Origin: Deltaproteobacteria bacterium
GTDB lineage: Bacteria; Desulfobacterota; Dissulfuribacteria; Dissulfuribacterales; QOAL01
Length of the DNA stretch: 44,646 bases
NCBI GenBank assembly: GCA_026995935.1
Contig: JALWNK010000039.1
Location: 1-44,646 of the forward strand
Direction of reading: 5' to 3'
Notes under the pieces: model-generated
The model's database searches: none
Seen by the model: the letters and a program-made list of their open reading frames with translations, nothing else
Told to the model about the DNA's origin: nothing
Position numbers and translations under genes: made by a program
Shown here: piece by piece, positions 35,085 through 44,153 of the stretch
Numbering within the stretch: position 1 is the first letter of the stretch
How the letters are laid out: each line of letters opens with the position of its first letter

Positions 35085-36350
35085 ATGGCTTTAGTTAATC
35101 CACATGGTTCACAGAAGAAGCTTATGCCTCTTCTATTGAAAGGCGCTGAGCGGGAGGATGAGATCGGTCGCGCAAAGGCGATGAAGAAGATCAATATTTC
35201 TTCAAGGGAGTCAGGAGATATCCTGATGTTAGGAATGGGCGCCTTTACGCCACTGAACGGTTTTATGTGCAAGGACGACTATGATGGTTGTGTTGAGGAT
35301 ATGAAGCTTCGTAAGGTCGATCCTGGCACCATGTGGCCGCTGCCTGTGACACTCGCGGTTGACGAAGACGTCAGGAAGGATATCAAGGAAGGTGATGAGG
35401 TCGCCCTTCATGACAGTGAGACGGGCGAGCTCATGGCCACCATGAAGATTGAGGAGATATGGGAGCCAGATAAGAGGAAGGAGTGCGAACTTTGCTTTAA
35501 GGGTGCCGGTCCAGATTCTGAAAGGTTCTGGGAGGTAGCAGAGGAAGAACATCCTGGTGTGCAACAGGTCCTTAACTCAGGAAAGTACTATGTTGGTGGC
35601 CCCATTAAGGCCCTTTCAGAGAAGGATTTCAAACAGCAGTATGGTGATGCCTACATGCATCCAGCAGTCTCAAGGCAGATCTTCGAGGACAGGGGCTGGA
35701 CAACCGTTGCTGCATTCCAGACAAGAAATCCCATCCATCGTTCCCACGAATACCTTACAAAGATTGCCCAGGAAGTCCTGGACGGTGTATTTATCCATGC
35801 CCTGGTCGGCAAACTGAAACCCGGTGACATCCCAGGAGACTGGAGGATGAGGTGCTACCAGGCACTCATCGACAATTACTATAATAAGGAGAGGACCGTT
35901 CTTGGTGTCTATCCCCTTGAGATGCGCTACGGTGGACCAAAAGAGGCCCTTCTCCACGGTATTTTCCGCCAGAACCATGGTTGCTCCCACCTGATTATCG
36001 GTCGTGACCATGCCGGTGTTGGTGACTTCTACGGCCTGTTTGAGGCCCAGGAGATCTATGACAGGCTTTGGGATGGCGCTCTTGAGCTCCAGCCTCTGAA
36101 GATAGACTGGACCTTCTGGTGTCATAAGTGTGGAGGCATGGCCTCACTCAAGACCTGCCCCCATGACAAGGAAGATCGCGTGGTTGTTTCCGGTACCAAG
36201 TTCCGCCGCCTCATGAGCGAGGGTAAGGTGGAAGAGGTTCCGCCAGAATTTTCAAGGCCAGAGGTTCTTGCAATACTCAAGGAGTACTATGCGAACCCAG
36301 AGGCACGCGCAGTCAAAATCAAGAAGGGTGCCTTTGAGGATCTCAAGTAA
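35085..36350 (+). CDS. sat: Sulfate adenylyltransferase (ATP sulfurylase)
   Basis: 421 residues. It activates sulfate to APS with ATP, or makes ATP from APS in the reverse direction during sulfur oxidation or disproportionation. The active-site motif 'QTRNPIHRSHE' is at 212-222 (His218, His221), with 'GRDHAGVGDFYG' further on. A C-terminal Cys cluster 'CHKCGGM...KTCPH' likely binds zinc. It is the homo-oligomeric single-gene form without a kinase domain. It opens the sulfate-reduction block and precedes aprB by 73 nt. Arginine codons here are largely CGT/CGC, as in highly expressed genes. Confidence 0.97.
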   Translation: MALVNPHGSQKKLMPLLLKGAEREDEIGRAKAMKKINISSRESGDILMLGMGAFTPLNGFMCKDDYDGCVEDMKLRKVDPGTMWPLPVTLAVDEDVRKDIKEGDEVALHDSETGELMATMKIEEIWEPDKRKECELCFKGAGPDSERFWEVAEEEHPGVQQVLNSGKYYVGGPIKALSEKDFKQQYGDAYMHPAVSRQIFEDRGWTTVAAFQTRNPIHRSHEYLTKIAQEVLDGVFIHALVGKLKPGDIPGDWRMRCYQALIDNYYNKERTVLGVYPLEMRYGGPKEALLHGIFRQNHGCSHLIIGRDHAGVGDFYGLFEAQEIYDRLWDGALELQPLKIDWTFWCHKCGGMASLKTCPHDKEDRVVVSGTKFRRLMSEGKVEEVPPEFSRPEVLAILKEYYANPEARAVKIKKGAFEDLK

Positions 36351-36364
36351 ATCTATGGTAAATC

Positions 36365-36383
36365 GGGCGGGCCTTGCCCGCCC
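36365..36383 (+). repeat. GC-rich hairpin between sat and aprB
   Basis: GGGCGGGC (36365-36372) and GCCCGCCC (36376-36383) pair perfectly around a CTT loop. No T-run follows, so it is more likely an mRNA processing or 3'-end stabilising hairpin than a terminator. It starts 14 nt after the sat stop. Confidence 0.65.
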
Positions 36384-36423
36384 CTGAACGTGGACGAAAA
36401 TAAAAAAAGTAGGAGGTATTAAA

Positions 36424-36873
36424 ATGCCAAGCTTTGTCAACCCAGAAAAATGCGATGGTTGCAAAGGTGGGGAGAAGACAGCATGTATGTACATCTGCCC
36501 CAACGACCTTATGGTTCTCAATCCGGACGAGATGAGGGCCTACAACCAGGAGCCAGATCAGTGCTGGGAGTGTTACTCCTGTGTAAAGATCTGCCCCCAG
36601 GGTGCAATCGAGGTACGCCACTATGCTGACATCTGCCCCATGGGTGGTTACGTGCAGCCAATGCGCGGAACCGATTCCATCATGTGGACCATCAAGTTCA
36701 GGAATGGAAACATGAAGCGTTTCAAGTTCCCAATCAGGACAACCCCCGAAGGTTCAATCAAGCCCTATGACGGAAAGCCATCTCCTGGCGCTGATCAGCT
36801 CGATAACGAGCTTCTCTTCACCGAGACAGCCGACTCAGACAGGGCAACCTGCAAACCGTCTGACTTTGCTTAA
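36424..36873 (+). CDS. aprB: Adenylylsulfate reductase beta subunit
   Basis: 149 residues. The ferredoxin-like subunit carries two [4Fe-4S] clusters that pass electrons to the FAD in AprA. The cysteines are C10, C13, C21, C25 and C47, C50, C53, C57 ('CWECYSCVKICP'), the full set; the extra spacing in the first group is typical of AprB. The C-terminal tail (about 100-149) wraps AprA in known structures. AGGAGG at 36411-36416 gives a strong start. It is followed by aprA after 58 nt. Confidence 0.98.
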   Translation: MPSFVNPEKCDGCKGGEKTACMYICPNDLMVLNPDEMRAYNQEPDQCWECYSCVKICPQGAIEVRHYADICPMGGYVQPMRGTDSIMWTIKFRNGNMKRFKFPIRTTPEGSIKPYDGKPSPGADQLDNELLFTETADSDRATCKPSDFA

Positions 36874-36931
36874 AAGTAGCAGGCAATTTGAACCAAAAAT
36901 TTTAAAGAAATAATTCAGAAGGAGGAAAAAA

Positions 36932-38920
36932 ATGGCATTACCCAATAAACCGACTTGGGAACTTCTTGCCGAGCCAGATCTTACAAAGGTCCCAGTTGAG
37001 GAGCACACCTACGACGCTCTTCTCGTTGGCGGTGGTATGGCAGCATGCGGTGCTGCATGGGAAATTGGAAAGTGGCTTCCCGATGGAGCAACCTGTGCCT
37101 TGGTTGACAAGGCAGCCCTCGAGCGTTCAGGTGCCGTTGCACAGGGTCTTTCAGCCATCAATACCTACATTGGCGAGAACACACCGTCAGACTACGTCCG
37201 CATGGTCAGGAACGACCTCATGGGCGTTGTCCGCGAGGACTTGATCTTTGACCTTGGTCGTCACGTTGACGATTCCGTTCATCACTTTGAGGAGTGGGGC
37301 CTTCCCATTTGGAAGCAGAAGGGAGATGAAGGCAAGAAGCTTACCGAAGGTGGAAAGCCTGTCCGTACTGGTAAGTGGCAGATTATGATCAACGGTGAGT
37401 CCTACAAGTGCATCGTTGCAGAGGCTGCCAAGGCAGCTCTTGAGGAGAAGGGATATGACCTCTATGAGCGTATCTTCATCGTGAAGCTTCTCCTTGATGC
37501 CAATAAGGAAAATACTATTGCTGGTGCTGTTGGCTTCAGTGTCCGTGAAAACAAGGTCCACATCTTTAAATGCAAGGCCATGCTGGTTGCATGCGGTGGC
37601 GCAGTTAACATCTTCCGTCCACGTTCAACTGACGAAGGTAAGGGTCGTGCATGGTACCCCGTATGGAACGCTGGCTCCACATACACCATGTGTATGCAGG
37701 TTGGTGCCGAGATGACCATGATGGAGAACCGCTTCACCCCATCCCGTTTCAAGGATGGCTACGGCCCTGTTGGTGCTTGGTTCCTCCTCTTTAAGGCCAC
37801 TGTTACAAACGGCTACGGTGAGCACTATGTAAAGAGTGACCGTGCAAAGGCAGAGCTGGAAAAGTATGCCCCCTACGGACTTGCTCCAGTCACACCTACC
37901 TGTTTGCGTAACCACCTGATGCTCTTTGAGATGAAGGAAGGCCGTGGTCCAATCTTTATGGATACTGCTGCCGCCCTTAATGCATTCCTCGAAGAGAAGA
38001 AGGCACAGGGCATGGACGAAAAAGCCCTCAAGAGGTACTGGAAAGAGCTCGAGAGCGAGGCATGGGAAGACTTCCTTGACATGTCAGTTGGTCAGGCAGG
38101 TCTGTGGGCATCCATGAACATAGAGCCTGAGAAGGTAGGTTCCGAGATCATGCCTACTGAGCCGTACATGCTCGGTTCTCACTCTGGATGCTGCGGCATC
38201 TGGGTAAGCGGCCCCAACGAAGACTGGGTACCTGATGAGTACAAGTGGGGATACAACAGGATGACCACAGTTAACGGCCTTTTCACCGCAGGTGACGGCG
38301 TTGGCGCATCCGGTCACAAGTTCTCCTCTGGTGCTCATGCAGAGGGTCGTATGGCTGCCAAGGCAATGGCACGCTATATTCGTGACAATGCTGACTTTGC
38401 TCCATCCCTTAAGCAGAGCGAGGAAGAGCTAAAGGAAGAGATATACAAGCCTGTAAAGGTTTACTATGAGAACTATCAGAAGACTACTGATGAGATGGTG
38501 AACCCCAACTACATCAAGCCTCGCCACATGATGGAAAGGCTTATGAAGTACACGGATGAGTACGGTGGTGGTTGGTCCCCATACTACATGACAAATGGTA
38601 AGCTCCTTGAGATCGTCATGAAGCATCTACAGTGGCTCCGTGAGGACTCCGAGAAGATGGCTGCTGGCGGTCTGCACGAGCTTCTCCGCGCTTGGGAGAA
38701 CCTCCACAGGATATGGACCGTTGAAGACCATCTCCGTCACATCCAGTTCCGTGAAGAGTCCAGGTATCCTGGCTTCTACTATCGCGGTGACTTCATGCAG
38801 GCAGATGACAAGGATTTCGATGCTGGTGGATGGAAGTGCTTCGTAAACTCCAAGTATGATCCCAATACTGGCGAGTGGACCTGTATGAAGAAGAAGTGCT
38901 ATCAGATCATATCTGATTAA
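36932..38920 (+). CDS. aprA: Adenylylsulfate reductase alpha subunit
   Basis: 662 residues, normal length. This flavoprotein reduces APS to sulfite and AMP, through an FAD-sulfite adduct, in the cytoplasm. The FAD-binding Rossmann start 'ALLVGGGMAACGAAWEIG' is at 29-46. 'SGAVAQGLSAINTYIG' and 'NRFTPSRFKDGYGPVG' are conserved fumarate-reductase-fold regions around the active site, and 'GLFTAGDGVGASGHKFSSGAHAEGR' is the second FAD motif. GGAGG 6 nt before the ATG gives strong translation. A terminator-like hairpin follows, so its message may be more abundant than that of qmo. Confidence 0.98.
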   Translation: MALPNKPTWELLAEPDLTKVPVEEHTYDALLVGGGMAACGAAWEIGKWLPDGATCALVDKAALERSGAVAQGLSAINTYIGENTPSDYVRMVRNDLMGVVREDLIFDLGRHVDDSVHHFEEWGLPIWKQKGDEGKKLTEGGKPVRTGKWQIMINGESYKCIVAEAAKAALEEKGYDLYERIFIVKLLLDANKENTIAGAVGFSVRENKVHIFKCKAMLVACGGAVNIFRPRSTDEGKGRAWYPVWNAGSTYTMCMQVGAEMTMMENRFTPSRFKDGYGPVGAWFLLFKATVTNGYGEHYVKSDRAKAELEKYAPYGLAPVTPTCLRNHLMLFEMKEGRGPIFMDTAAALNAFLEEKKAQGMDEKALKRYWKELESEAWEDFLDMSVGQAGLWASMNIEPEKVGSEIMPTEPYMLGSHSGCCGIWVSGPNEDWVPDEYKWGYNRMTTVNGLFTAGDGVGASGHKFSSGAHAEGRMAAKAMARYIRDNADFAPSLKQSEEELKEEIYKPVKVYYENYQKTTDEMVNPNYIKPRHMMERLMKYTDEYGGGWSPYYMTNGKLLEIVMKHLQWLREDSEKMAAGGLHELLRAWENLHRIWTVEDHLRHIQFREESRYPGFYYRGDFMQADDKDFDAGGWKCFVNSKYDPNTGEWTCMKKKCYQIISD

Positions 38921-38970
38921 TCCAGGTGCCAATTTTTATTGGCAAATGATCTGAAAGTGAGTATAACTGA

Positions 38971-39005
38971 CCAGGCACCGTTTAGGCGGTGCCTGGCATT
39001 TTTTT
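38971..39005 (+). terminator. Rho-independent terminator between aprA and qmoA
   Basis: CCAGGCACCG (38971-38980) pairs perfectly with CGGTGCCTGG (38987-38996) around a 6-nt loop, followed by CA and seven T. This is a textbook terminator lying inside the sulfate-reduction block. Confidence 0.88.
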
Positions 39006-39062
39006 AACTGCAGGTGGCTGACGGGGTCGAATCTGGTTCGAGGCCGTGAGCTACTTGCCCAG

Positions 39063-39074
39063 AGGGTATACCCT
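39063..39074. promoter_or_regulatory. 12-bp palindrome upstream of qmoA
   Basis: AGGGTATACCCT is a perfect palindrome located 31 nt before the qmoA start and after the aprA terminator. It contains a TATAC that could also act as a -10, though no good -35 is visible. It may be a regulator site. Confidence 0.4.
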
Positions 39075-39105
39075 GTGGGAAAAAAATTCGAAAAGGAGCG
39101 GGGAG

Positions 39106-40353
39106 ATGAGCGATAGCATCCTAGTAATTGGCGGAGGTTTCAGTGGTGTTACTGCCGCCGTCGAGGCCGCCGAAATGGGCTATAACGTATATTTGGTAGA
39201 GAAGGAAAGCTACCTAGGTGGGCGAGTTGCCCAGCTCAACAAGTACTTTCCGAAACTCTGCCCGCCCACATGCGGACTCGAGATAAACTTCAAGAGGATA
39301 AAGACAAATCCACGTATCACCTTTTACACAATGGCGGATGTAGAGTCTGTCTCTGGAGGTCCCGGGGATTTTAATGTATCCATCAAAGTTCGTCCCAGGG
39401 GAACTACCCCCCAATGTACCAACTGCAAGGCCGGGGAGGAGGCAGCTAAGACAGAGGTGCCCGACGAGTTCAACTTTGGGCTAAGCAAGCGCAAACCAAT
39501 ATACATGCCACATCCAATGGCGTTTCCGAACCAGTGTGTTCTGGATATGGAAAATGTCTCAGGTGAAGAGCTAGAGGCCATAAAGGCAGCGATGCCTGAA
39601 GGCCATGTAGATACCAGCCAAGCCGAAGAGACAGTTAACTTGAATGTAGGGGCCATTATTGTTGCTACCGGATGGAAACCATACGACCCTACGAAGCTTA
39701 CCAATCTGAAATTTAACGATTATGACAATGTCATCACAAACATGATGATGGAGCGTCTTGCCTCTCCTTCTGGGCCTACTGGAGGGAAAATTCAAAGGCC
39801 ATCAGACAATGAAGCCCCAAAGAGTGTAGGATTCGTGCAGTGTGCCGGATCAAGGGATGAGAATCACCTTGGATTTTGTTCATATATTTGTTGTATGGCT
39901 ACTCTCAAGCAGATTACCTATCTCAAGGAACAGAATCCCGAATGCGAATGCTATGTATTTTATATTGATATCCGTGCCCCAGGTCGCAAATACGAGAAAT
40001 TTTACAATAAGATAAAGGAAATGGATAATGTCCATTTCATCAAGGGCAAGGTTGCAGACATCTTGCCAGGTGATGCACCTGGTTCTGTTAAGCTGGTTGC
40101 CGAAGATACAATTGGTGGTGGCAAGAAAGAGCAGGAGGTAGAAATGGCAGTGCTTGCCACAGGTATGCAGCCAGTTGGTGCTGAGTCCCAGATACCTGGC
40201 ATCGAATATGATTCGGATGGATTCGTGGTTCCGAAGGAGGGCATTATACCTTGCGGCTGCGCCCAGAGACCAATAGATGTTGTCTCATCTGGTCAAAGCG
40301 CTACGGCCGCCGCACTTAAGGCCGTTCAGACAATCTCTAGGAGGGCAAGCTAA
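39106..40353 (+). CDS. qmoA: Quinone-interacting membrane-bound oxidoreductase subunit QmoA
   Basis: 415 residues from ATG 39106, selected for AAGGAG at 39093-39098; an in-frame ATG at 39046 would add 20 unconserved residues. This HdrA-like FAD protein has 'VIGGGFSG' (7-14) and 'VEKESYLGGRVAQL' (31-44). 'KLCPPTCGLEINFKRIK' gives Cys52 and Cys56, as in HdrA-type flavoproteins. 'QCAGSRDENHLGFCSYICC' is the second HdrA-like Cys region. The Qmo complex carries electrons from the quinone pool towards AprBA. Its stop overlaps qmoB by one base (TAATG). Confidence 0.96.
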   Translation: MSDSILVIGGGFSGVTAAVEAAEMGYNVYLVEKESYLGGRVAQLNKYFPKLCPPTCGLEINFKRIKTNPRITFYTMADVESVSGGPGDFNVSIKVRPRGTTPQCTNCKAGEEAAKTEVPDEFNFGLSKRKPIYMPHPMAFPNQCVLDMENVSGEELEAIKAAMPEGHVDTSQAEETVNLNVGAIIVATGWKPYDPTKLTNLKFNDYDNVITNMMMERLASPSGPTGGKIQRPSDNEAPKSVGFVQCAGSRDENHLGFCSYICCMATLKQITYLKEQNPECECYVFYIDIRAPGRKYEKFYNKIKEMDNVHFIKGKVADILPGDAPGSVKLVAEDTIGGGKKEQEVEMAVLATGMQPVGAESQIPGIEYDSDGFVVPKEGIIPCGCAQRPIDVVSSGQSATAAALKAVQTISRRAS

Positions 40354-42671
40354 TGTCTAAGAAGATAGGATTATACATATATACAGGAGATGGAATAGGT
40401 GAGGCTGTGGATGTGGACAAGCTCCTGGAGCTTGCCACCAGTGAGATGAGTGTTGCAGTGGCCAAAAAGCATGAGGACCTCTACGGCCCAGAAGGCCTGG
40501 CAATGATAAAGGCCGATGTTGAATCAGAAGAGCTCAACGCCATTGCTGTTCTTGGCCTCTCCTTCAGATACGACTTCGAAGGGCTCAAGTTCCCAGGGGT
40601 ATACGTGGAACGCGTAGGAATAAGAGAGCTCGTTGCCTGGTCCAAGAAGGTCAAGGAAGATGCTGAAGATCCTGAGAAGGAGAAGGAGCATATACAGGAG
40701 CTTGCCGAAGACTATGTCCGCATGGCGGTTACAAGGTGTCAGAAAGCTGAACTTCCAACCCCAGATAAGCTTGAAGAGGCTAGTGAGGCGGTGCTCGTAA
40801 TCGGTGGTGGTATTTCAGGGCTTTCAGCGGCTCTAGAAGCGGCTGATGCGGGCCACAAGGTTCTGCTAGTGGAAAAAGAGCCCCAGCTCGGCGGTTTCGC
40901 AGCCAAGGTAAGGAAGCAGGTTCCCGTTGGGCCAAGCTATGATCATCTTGTGGATCCAGTAGTCAATGACCTTATAGAAAAGGTCCAAAACAATCCCAAC
41001 ATTGATGTAAGAACGAGCACCGAGGTTGCAAGAACCGCTGGAGCGCCCGGCCAATTCAGGATTTCTCTCAAGGAGGCTGGCACAAAGAGCGAATGGGATG
41101 CGCCTGTTCCCCTGACAGAAGAAGAAAAGCTCGATGAAAATGGCAATGAGCTTTCTGCTGAGGAGCAGAAGAAAAAATATGATGAGAAAAACGAGGGCCG
41201 TCATGACTACATGGAGGTTGATCCAAATGCGGAAATAGTTGGAGCCATAGTTCTTGCATCTGGCTGGAAGCCCTATGAGCCTGGCGAAGGTGAATTTGAG
41301 CATCTTGCCTGGGGTAACCCAAATGTAGTTACCAACGTACAGTTTGAAGAGCTGGCAAAGGCAGGCAAGATCAAGAGGCCTTCGGATGGAAAGGAAGTAA
41401 AATCGGTGGCCTTTGTCATGAGTCCAGGTGGTAAGGAAGATGACGCTGACTTTCCTTATGCCGGTGCTGTCACAAGTCTTGTGGCCCTTAAGCAGGCAAA
41501 GTACGTAAGGGAAGACAACCCGGAGGATGGTAAGGCCTTTGTATTTTACCAGCACATGAGGACGCCTGGTCAGTATGAATATTTCTACAAGGGGCTTCAG
41601 AATGACCCGGGAATCTTCCTTACAAAGGGAGCAGTAACCAAGGTTGAGGCTGCTGGAGACGGTCTCAATGTCACGGTAGAGGACACCATTCTCGGCGAGG
41701 ACATCAATGTGGATGTCGATATGGTTGTACTCGCCACAGGCATGGTGCCAACCACCAAGTTTGAGCCTGTAGTAAACTTTGCATACAGACAGGGTCCTGC
41801 ATTCAGGGACCTGGACCTTTTTGGCGGATACTGTGATTCAAACTTCATCTGCTTCCCCTATGAGACACGTCGTACAGGCGTCTATGCAGCAGGTGGGGTT
41901 CGCCGTACCATGACCATCGAAGAGGCCATGGAGGATGCCACTGGCGCTGCTCTTAAGGCAATCCAGTCGGTGGTTGCCGCTGAGGAAGGACATGCGGTTC
42001 ACCCCCGTACCTGGGACTTTGATTATCCAGATTTTTACTTCCAGCGTTGTACCCAGTGTAAACGCTGTACAGAAGAGTGTCCCTTCGGTGCCTTGGACGA
42101 CGACGAGAAGGGTACTCCAAAACCAAACCCCACTAGGTGTCGCCGTTGTGGAACCTGTATGGGTGCATGCCCTGAACGTATCATAGGATTTAAGGACTAC
42201 AATATTGACATTGTAGGGTCCATGATAAAGGCCATTGAGGTGCCTGATGATGACGATGACAAGCTCAGGATGATATGCTTTGCGTGCGAAAATGACGCAT
42301 ATCCGGCCCTGGAAATGGCTGCAAAGAACGGACACACATGGTCACCTCTCGTCAGAATTATACCAGTACGCTGCCTGGGGTCTGTTAATGTATCCTGGAT
42401 TAAGGATGCCATGTCCAGTGGACTTGACGGTGCCTTGCTGCTTGGATGCAGGTATGGAGATGACTACCAGTGCCACTTCGTCAAGGGTAGCGAGCTTGCC
42501 AACAGGCGTATGGACAACGTTGCTGAGTCCCTCAACTCCTTGGGTATGGAGCCTGAAAGGGTTAAGCTTCGTGAGATAGCAATAGATGAATATGACAAGC
42601 TTCCTCAAATAATAGATGAATTTGTAGAGGAAGTACTGGGAATGGGACCGAATCCATTCAAGGGCTGGTAG
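40353..42671 (+). CDS. qmoB: Quinone-interacting membrane-bound oxidoreductase subunit QmoB
   Basis: 772 residues. An N-terminal domain (1 to about 140) is specific to QmoB. An HdrA-type FAD domain starts at 'VIGGGISGLSAALEAADAGH' (about 149-168). Two [4Fe-4S] motifs follow at about 565-610 ('CTQCKRCTEECP' and 'CRRCGTCMGACP'). The C-terminal part (about 640-772) is MvhD/HdrD-like with 'CFACENDAYP', 'VRCLGSVNVSWI' and 'GCRYGDDYQC'. It is a fusion of HdrA and MvhD modules, cytoplasmic. Possible electron confurcation in Qmo is discussed in the literature but cannot be judged from sequence. Confidence 0.96.
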   Translation: MSKKIGLYIYTGDGIGEAVDVDKLLELATSEMSVAVAKKHEDLYGPEGLAMIKADVESEELNAIAVLGLSFRYDFEGLKFPGVYVERVGIRELVAWSKKVKEDAEDPEKEKEHIQELAEDYVRMAVTRCQKAELPTPDKLEEASEAVLVIGGGISGLSAALEAADAGHKVLLVEKEPQLGGFAAKVRKQVPVGPSYDHLVDPVVNDLIEKVQNNPNIDVRTSTEVARTAGAPGQFRISLKEAGTKSEWDAPVPLTEEEKLDENGNELSAEEQKKKYDEKNEGRHDYMEVDPNAEIVGAIVLASGWKPYEPGEGEFEHLAWGNPNVVTNVQFEELAKAGKIKRPSDGKEVKSVAFVMSPGGKEDDADFPYAGAVTSLVALKQAKYVREDNPEDGKAFVFYQHMRTPGQYEYFYKGLQNDPGIFLTKGAVTKVEAAGDGLNVTVEDTILGEDINVDVDMVVLATGMVPTTKFEPVVNFAYRQGPAFRDLDLFGGYCDSNFICFPYETRRTGVYAAGGVRRTMTIEEAMEDATGAALKAIQSVVAAEEGHAVHPRTWDFDYPDFYFQRCTQCKRCTEECPFGALDDDEKGTPKPNPTRCRRCGTCMGACPERIIGFKDYNIDIVGSMIKAIEVPDDDDDKLRMICFACENDAYPALEMAAKNGHTWSPLVRIIPVRCLGSVNVSWIKDAMSSGLDGALLLGCRYGDDYQCHFVKGSELANRRMDNVAESLNSLGMEPERVKLREIAIDEYDKLPQIIDEFVEEVLGMGPNPFKGW

Positions 42672-42683
42672 GAGGTAGTGAAA

Positions 42684-43961
42684 ATGGCTGAAACAAAGAA
42701 GATACAGCCGGATTTATCGTTCATCAGGGGGTTGATGGAAGCAGGCGGAGATACGGTTAACCGCTGCTACCAGTGTGCAACATGCTCTGTGGTTTGTCCT
42801 CTCTCCACCGAGGAGAGAGCATTTCCTAGAAAGGAGATGTTGTGGGCCCAGTGGGGCTTGGCAAGTAAGATCGCAGGGGATGCAGATGTATGGCTATGTC
42901 ACCAGTGTGGTGACTGTTCTGCATATTGTCCAAGGGATGCCAAACCGGGTGATGTCCTTGGTGCCATTCGTCTTAACGCCATCAAGTACTATGCAGAGCC
43001 CAAGGCCTTAGCGGACTTGCTTTCAAACAAGGCTGGGGTCATAGGTACGGTAGTTGCGGCGTTCGTAGTCTGGTATATTGTCGCATTTTTGTGGTCACTT
43101 CATACGGGTGAAGGCTTTCCATTTCCAGAAGGCACTGTTGCCTATCACAAAATATTGACCTTTGTCCCCATAGACATTGTGGTCTTACCTATAGTTGGCC
43201 TGATAGTCTGGGCTGGCTATAAAGGAGTCACCGCCTTTTGGAACGACATAGCCAAGGCCTCCGGGGTAGAATCCTATACAGGTACTGCTCCGAAGCCAGC
43301 CATAGGGCCACTTTTTTCCAAATATGTGGTTCCAGCTGTGCAGGAGATCCTTGCGCACACAAGGTTTGAAAAGTGTGGTGAGACAAAGGAGAGGGCAAAG
43401 GGACACAAGTTACTCCTCTGGTCCTTTATTATGCTCTTTATTGTGACCACCACAGTCTTCATTATTAACGACATCATCTTTGTTCCGTTACTTCACAAGC
43501 ATTTTACGCCAATGCCGCTGTGGAATCCCATCAAGATCTTCGCTAACGTGGCTGCAGTAATGCTCATTGTTGGAATATGGATGATCTTTCAGATGAGGAA
43601 GCAGAAGACCGCTGAGGGCGTTCTTCAAAGCTCGGAACAGGATTGGATACTTATATGGTTGATTTTTGCCGTGGGTATCACGGGTGTGTTGGCTGAGCTT
43701 CTCAGGCTCATGAACATAGCCGGGCTGGCCTATCCAATATACATTTTACACCTTGCCACTGTGGTAACGCTGTTTCTTGCCGTACCCTACAGCAAGTTTG
43801 CACACCTCATTTACAGGACCACCGCCTACGTTTACCAGCGGTATGAGGACGACATGAGGCAGGGGAAGGCAGGATTCGGAATGGAAAAGGATGTCCTGCC
43901 GCCTGGTCCTCCTGAAGGTGAAAGTACGGATGAGGAGAAATCAGAAGAATCTAAGGAATAG
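42684..43961 (+). CDS. qmoC: Quinone-interacting membrane-bound oxidoreductase subunit QmoC
   Basis: 425 residues from ATG 42684, which has GGAGG 8 nt ahead; a GTG at 42678 is too close to that site. The N-terminal HdrC-like domain has two [4Fe-4S] motifs, C28-C31-C34-C38 and C72-C75-C78-C82. The C-terminal part is a membrane domain of about six helices (from about 110, and again 235-400), a b-type cytochrome of the NarI/HdrE kind that takes electrons from menaquinol. An acidic tail (about 405-425) ends the protein. It anchors QmoAB to the membrane. A strong terminator follows. Confidence 0.96.
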   Translation: MAETKKIQPDLSFIRGLMEAGGDTVNRCYQCATCSVVCPLSTEERAFPRKEMLWAQWGLASKIAGDADVWLCHQCGDCSAYCPRDAKPGDVLGAIRLNAIKYYAEPKALADLLSNKAGVIGTVVAAFVVWYIVAFLWSLHTGEGFPFPEGTVAYHKILTFVPIDIVVLPIVGLIVWAGYKGVTAFWNDIAKASGVESYTGTAPKPAIGPLFSKYVVPAVQEILAHTRFEKCGETKERAKGHKLLLWSFIMLFIVTTTVFIINDIIFVPLLHKHFTPMPLWNPIKIFANVAAVMLIVGIWMIFQMRKQKTAEGVLQSSEQDWILIWLIFAVGITGVLAELLRLMNIAGLAYPIYILHLATVVTLFLAVPYSKFAHLIYRTTAYVYQRYEDDMRQGKAGFGMEKDVLPPGPPEGESTDEEKSEESKE

Positions 43962-43982
43962 ATAACCCAAAAATTGTTCTTG

Positions 43983-44010
43983 AAATGGGGCCCTTAGGGC
44001 CCCATTTTTT
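43983..44010 (+). terminator. Rho-independent terminator after qmoC
   Basis: AAATGGGGCCC (43983-43993) pairs perfectly with GGGCCCCATTT (43997-44007) with a TTA loop and ends in a run of T to 44010. It closes the sulfate-reduction block. Confidence 0.93.
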
Positions 44011-44022
44011 ATTAAAAAAGAC

Positions 44023-44050
44023 TTGCATTTTCCATTTTTGAGACTATTAT
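44023..44050 (+). promoter_or_regulatory. Promoter of the tRNA-tuf operon
   Basis: TTGCAT (44023-44028) and TATTAT (44045-44050) are 16 nt apart. The -10 is good, the -35 modest. Transcription would begin near 44057, about 10 nt before the first tRNA. Confidence 0.5.
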
Positions 44051-44066
44051 TCTCTCCTCAGCTTGA

Positions 44067-44142
44067 GCTGGCGTAGCTCAATTGGTAGAGCAGCTGATTT
44101 GTAATCAGCAGGTTGCGGGTTCGAGTCCCATCGCCAGCTCCA
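44067..44142 (+). tRNA. thrU-like: tRNA-Thr (TGT)
   Basis: 76 nt with encoded CCA. Acceptor GCTGGCG/CGCCAGC; anticodon stem GCTGA/TCAGC with loop TTTGTAA, anticodon UGU for ACA/ACG. It is the first gene of the four-tRNA cluster. Confidence 0.97.
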
Positions 44143-44153
44143 GAAAAAGACGT

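Noticed and set aside
39015-39050. Possible tRNA remnant upstream of qmoA
   Set aside because: GGTCGAATC and GGTTCGAGG resemble T-arm sequence, but no acceptor, anticodon or D arm could be built.
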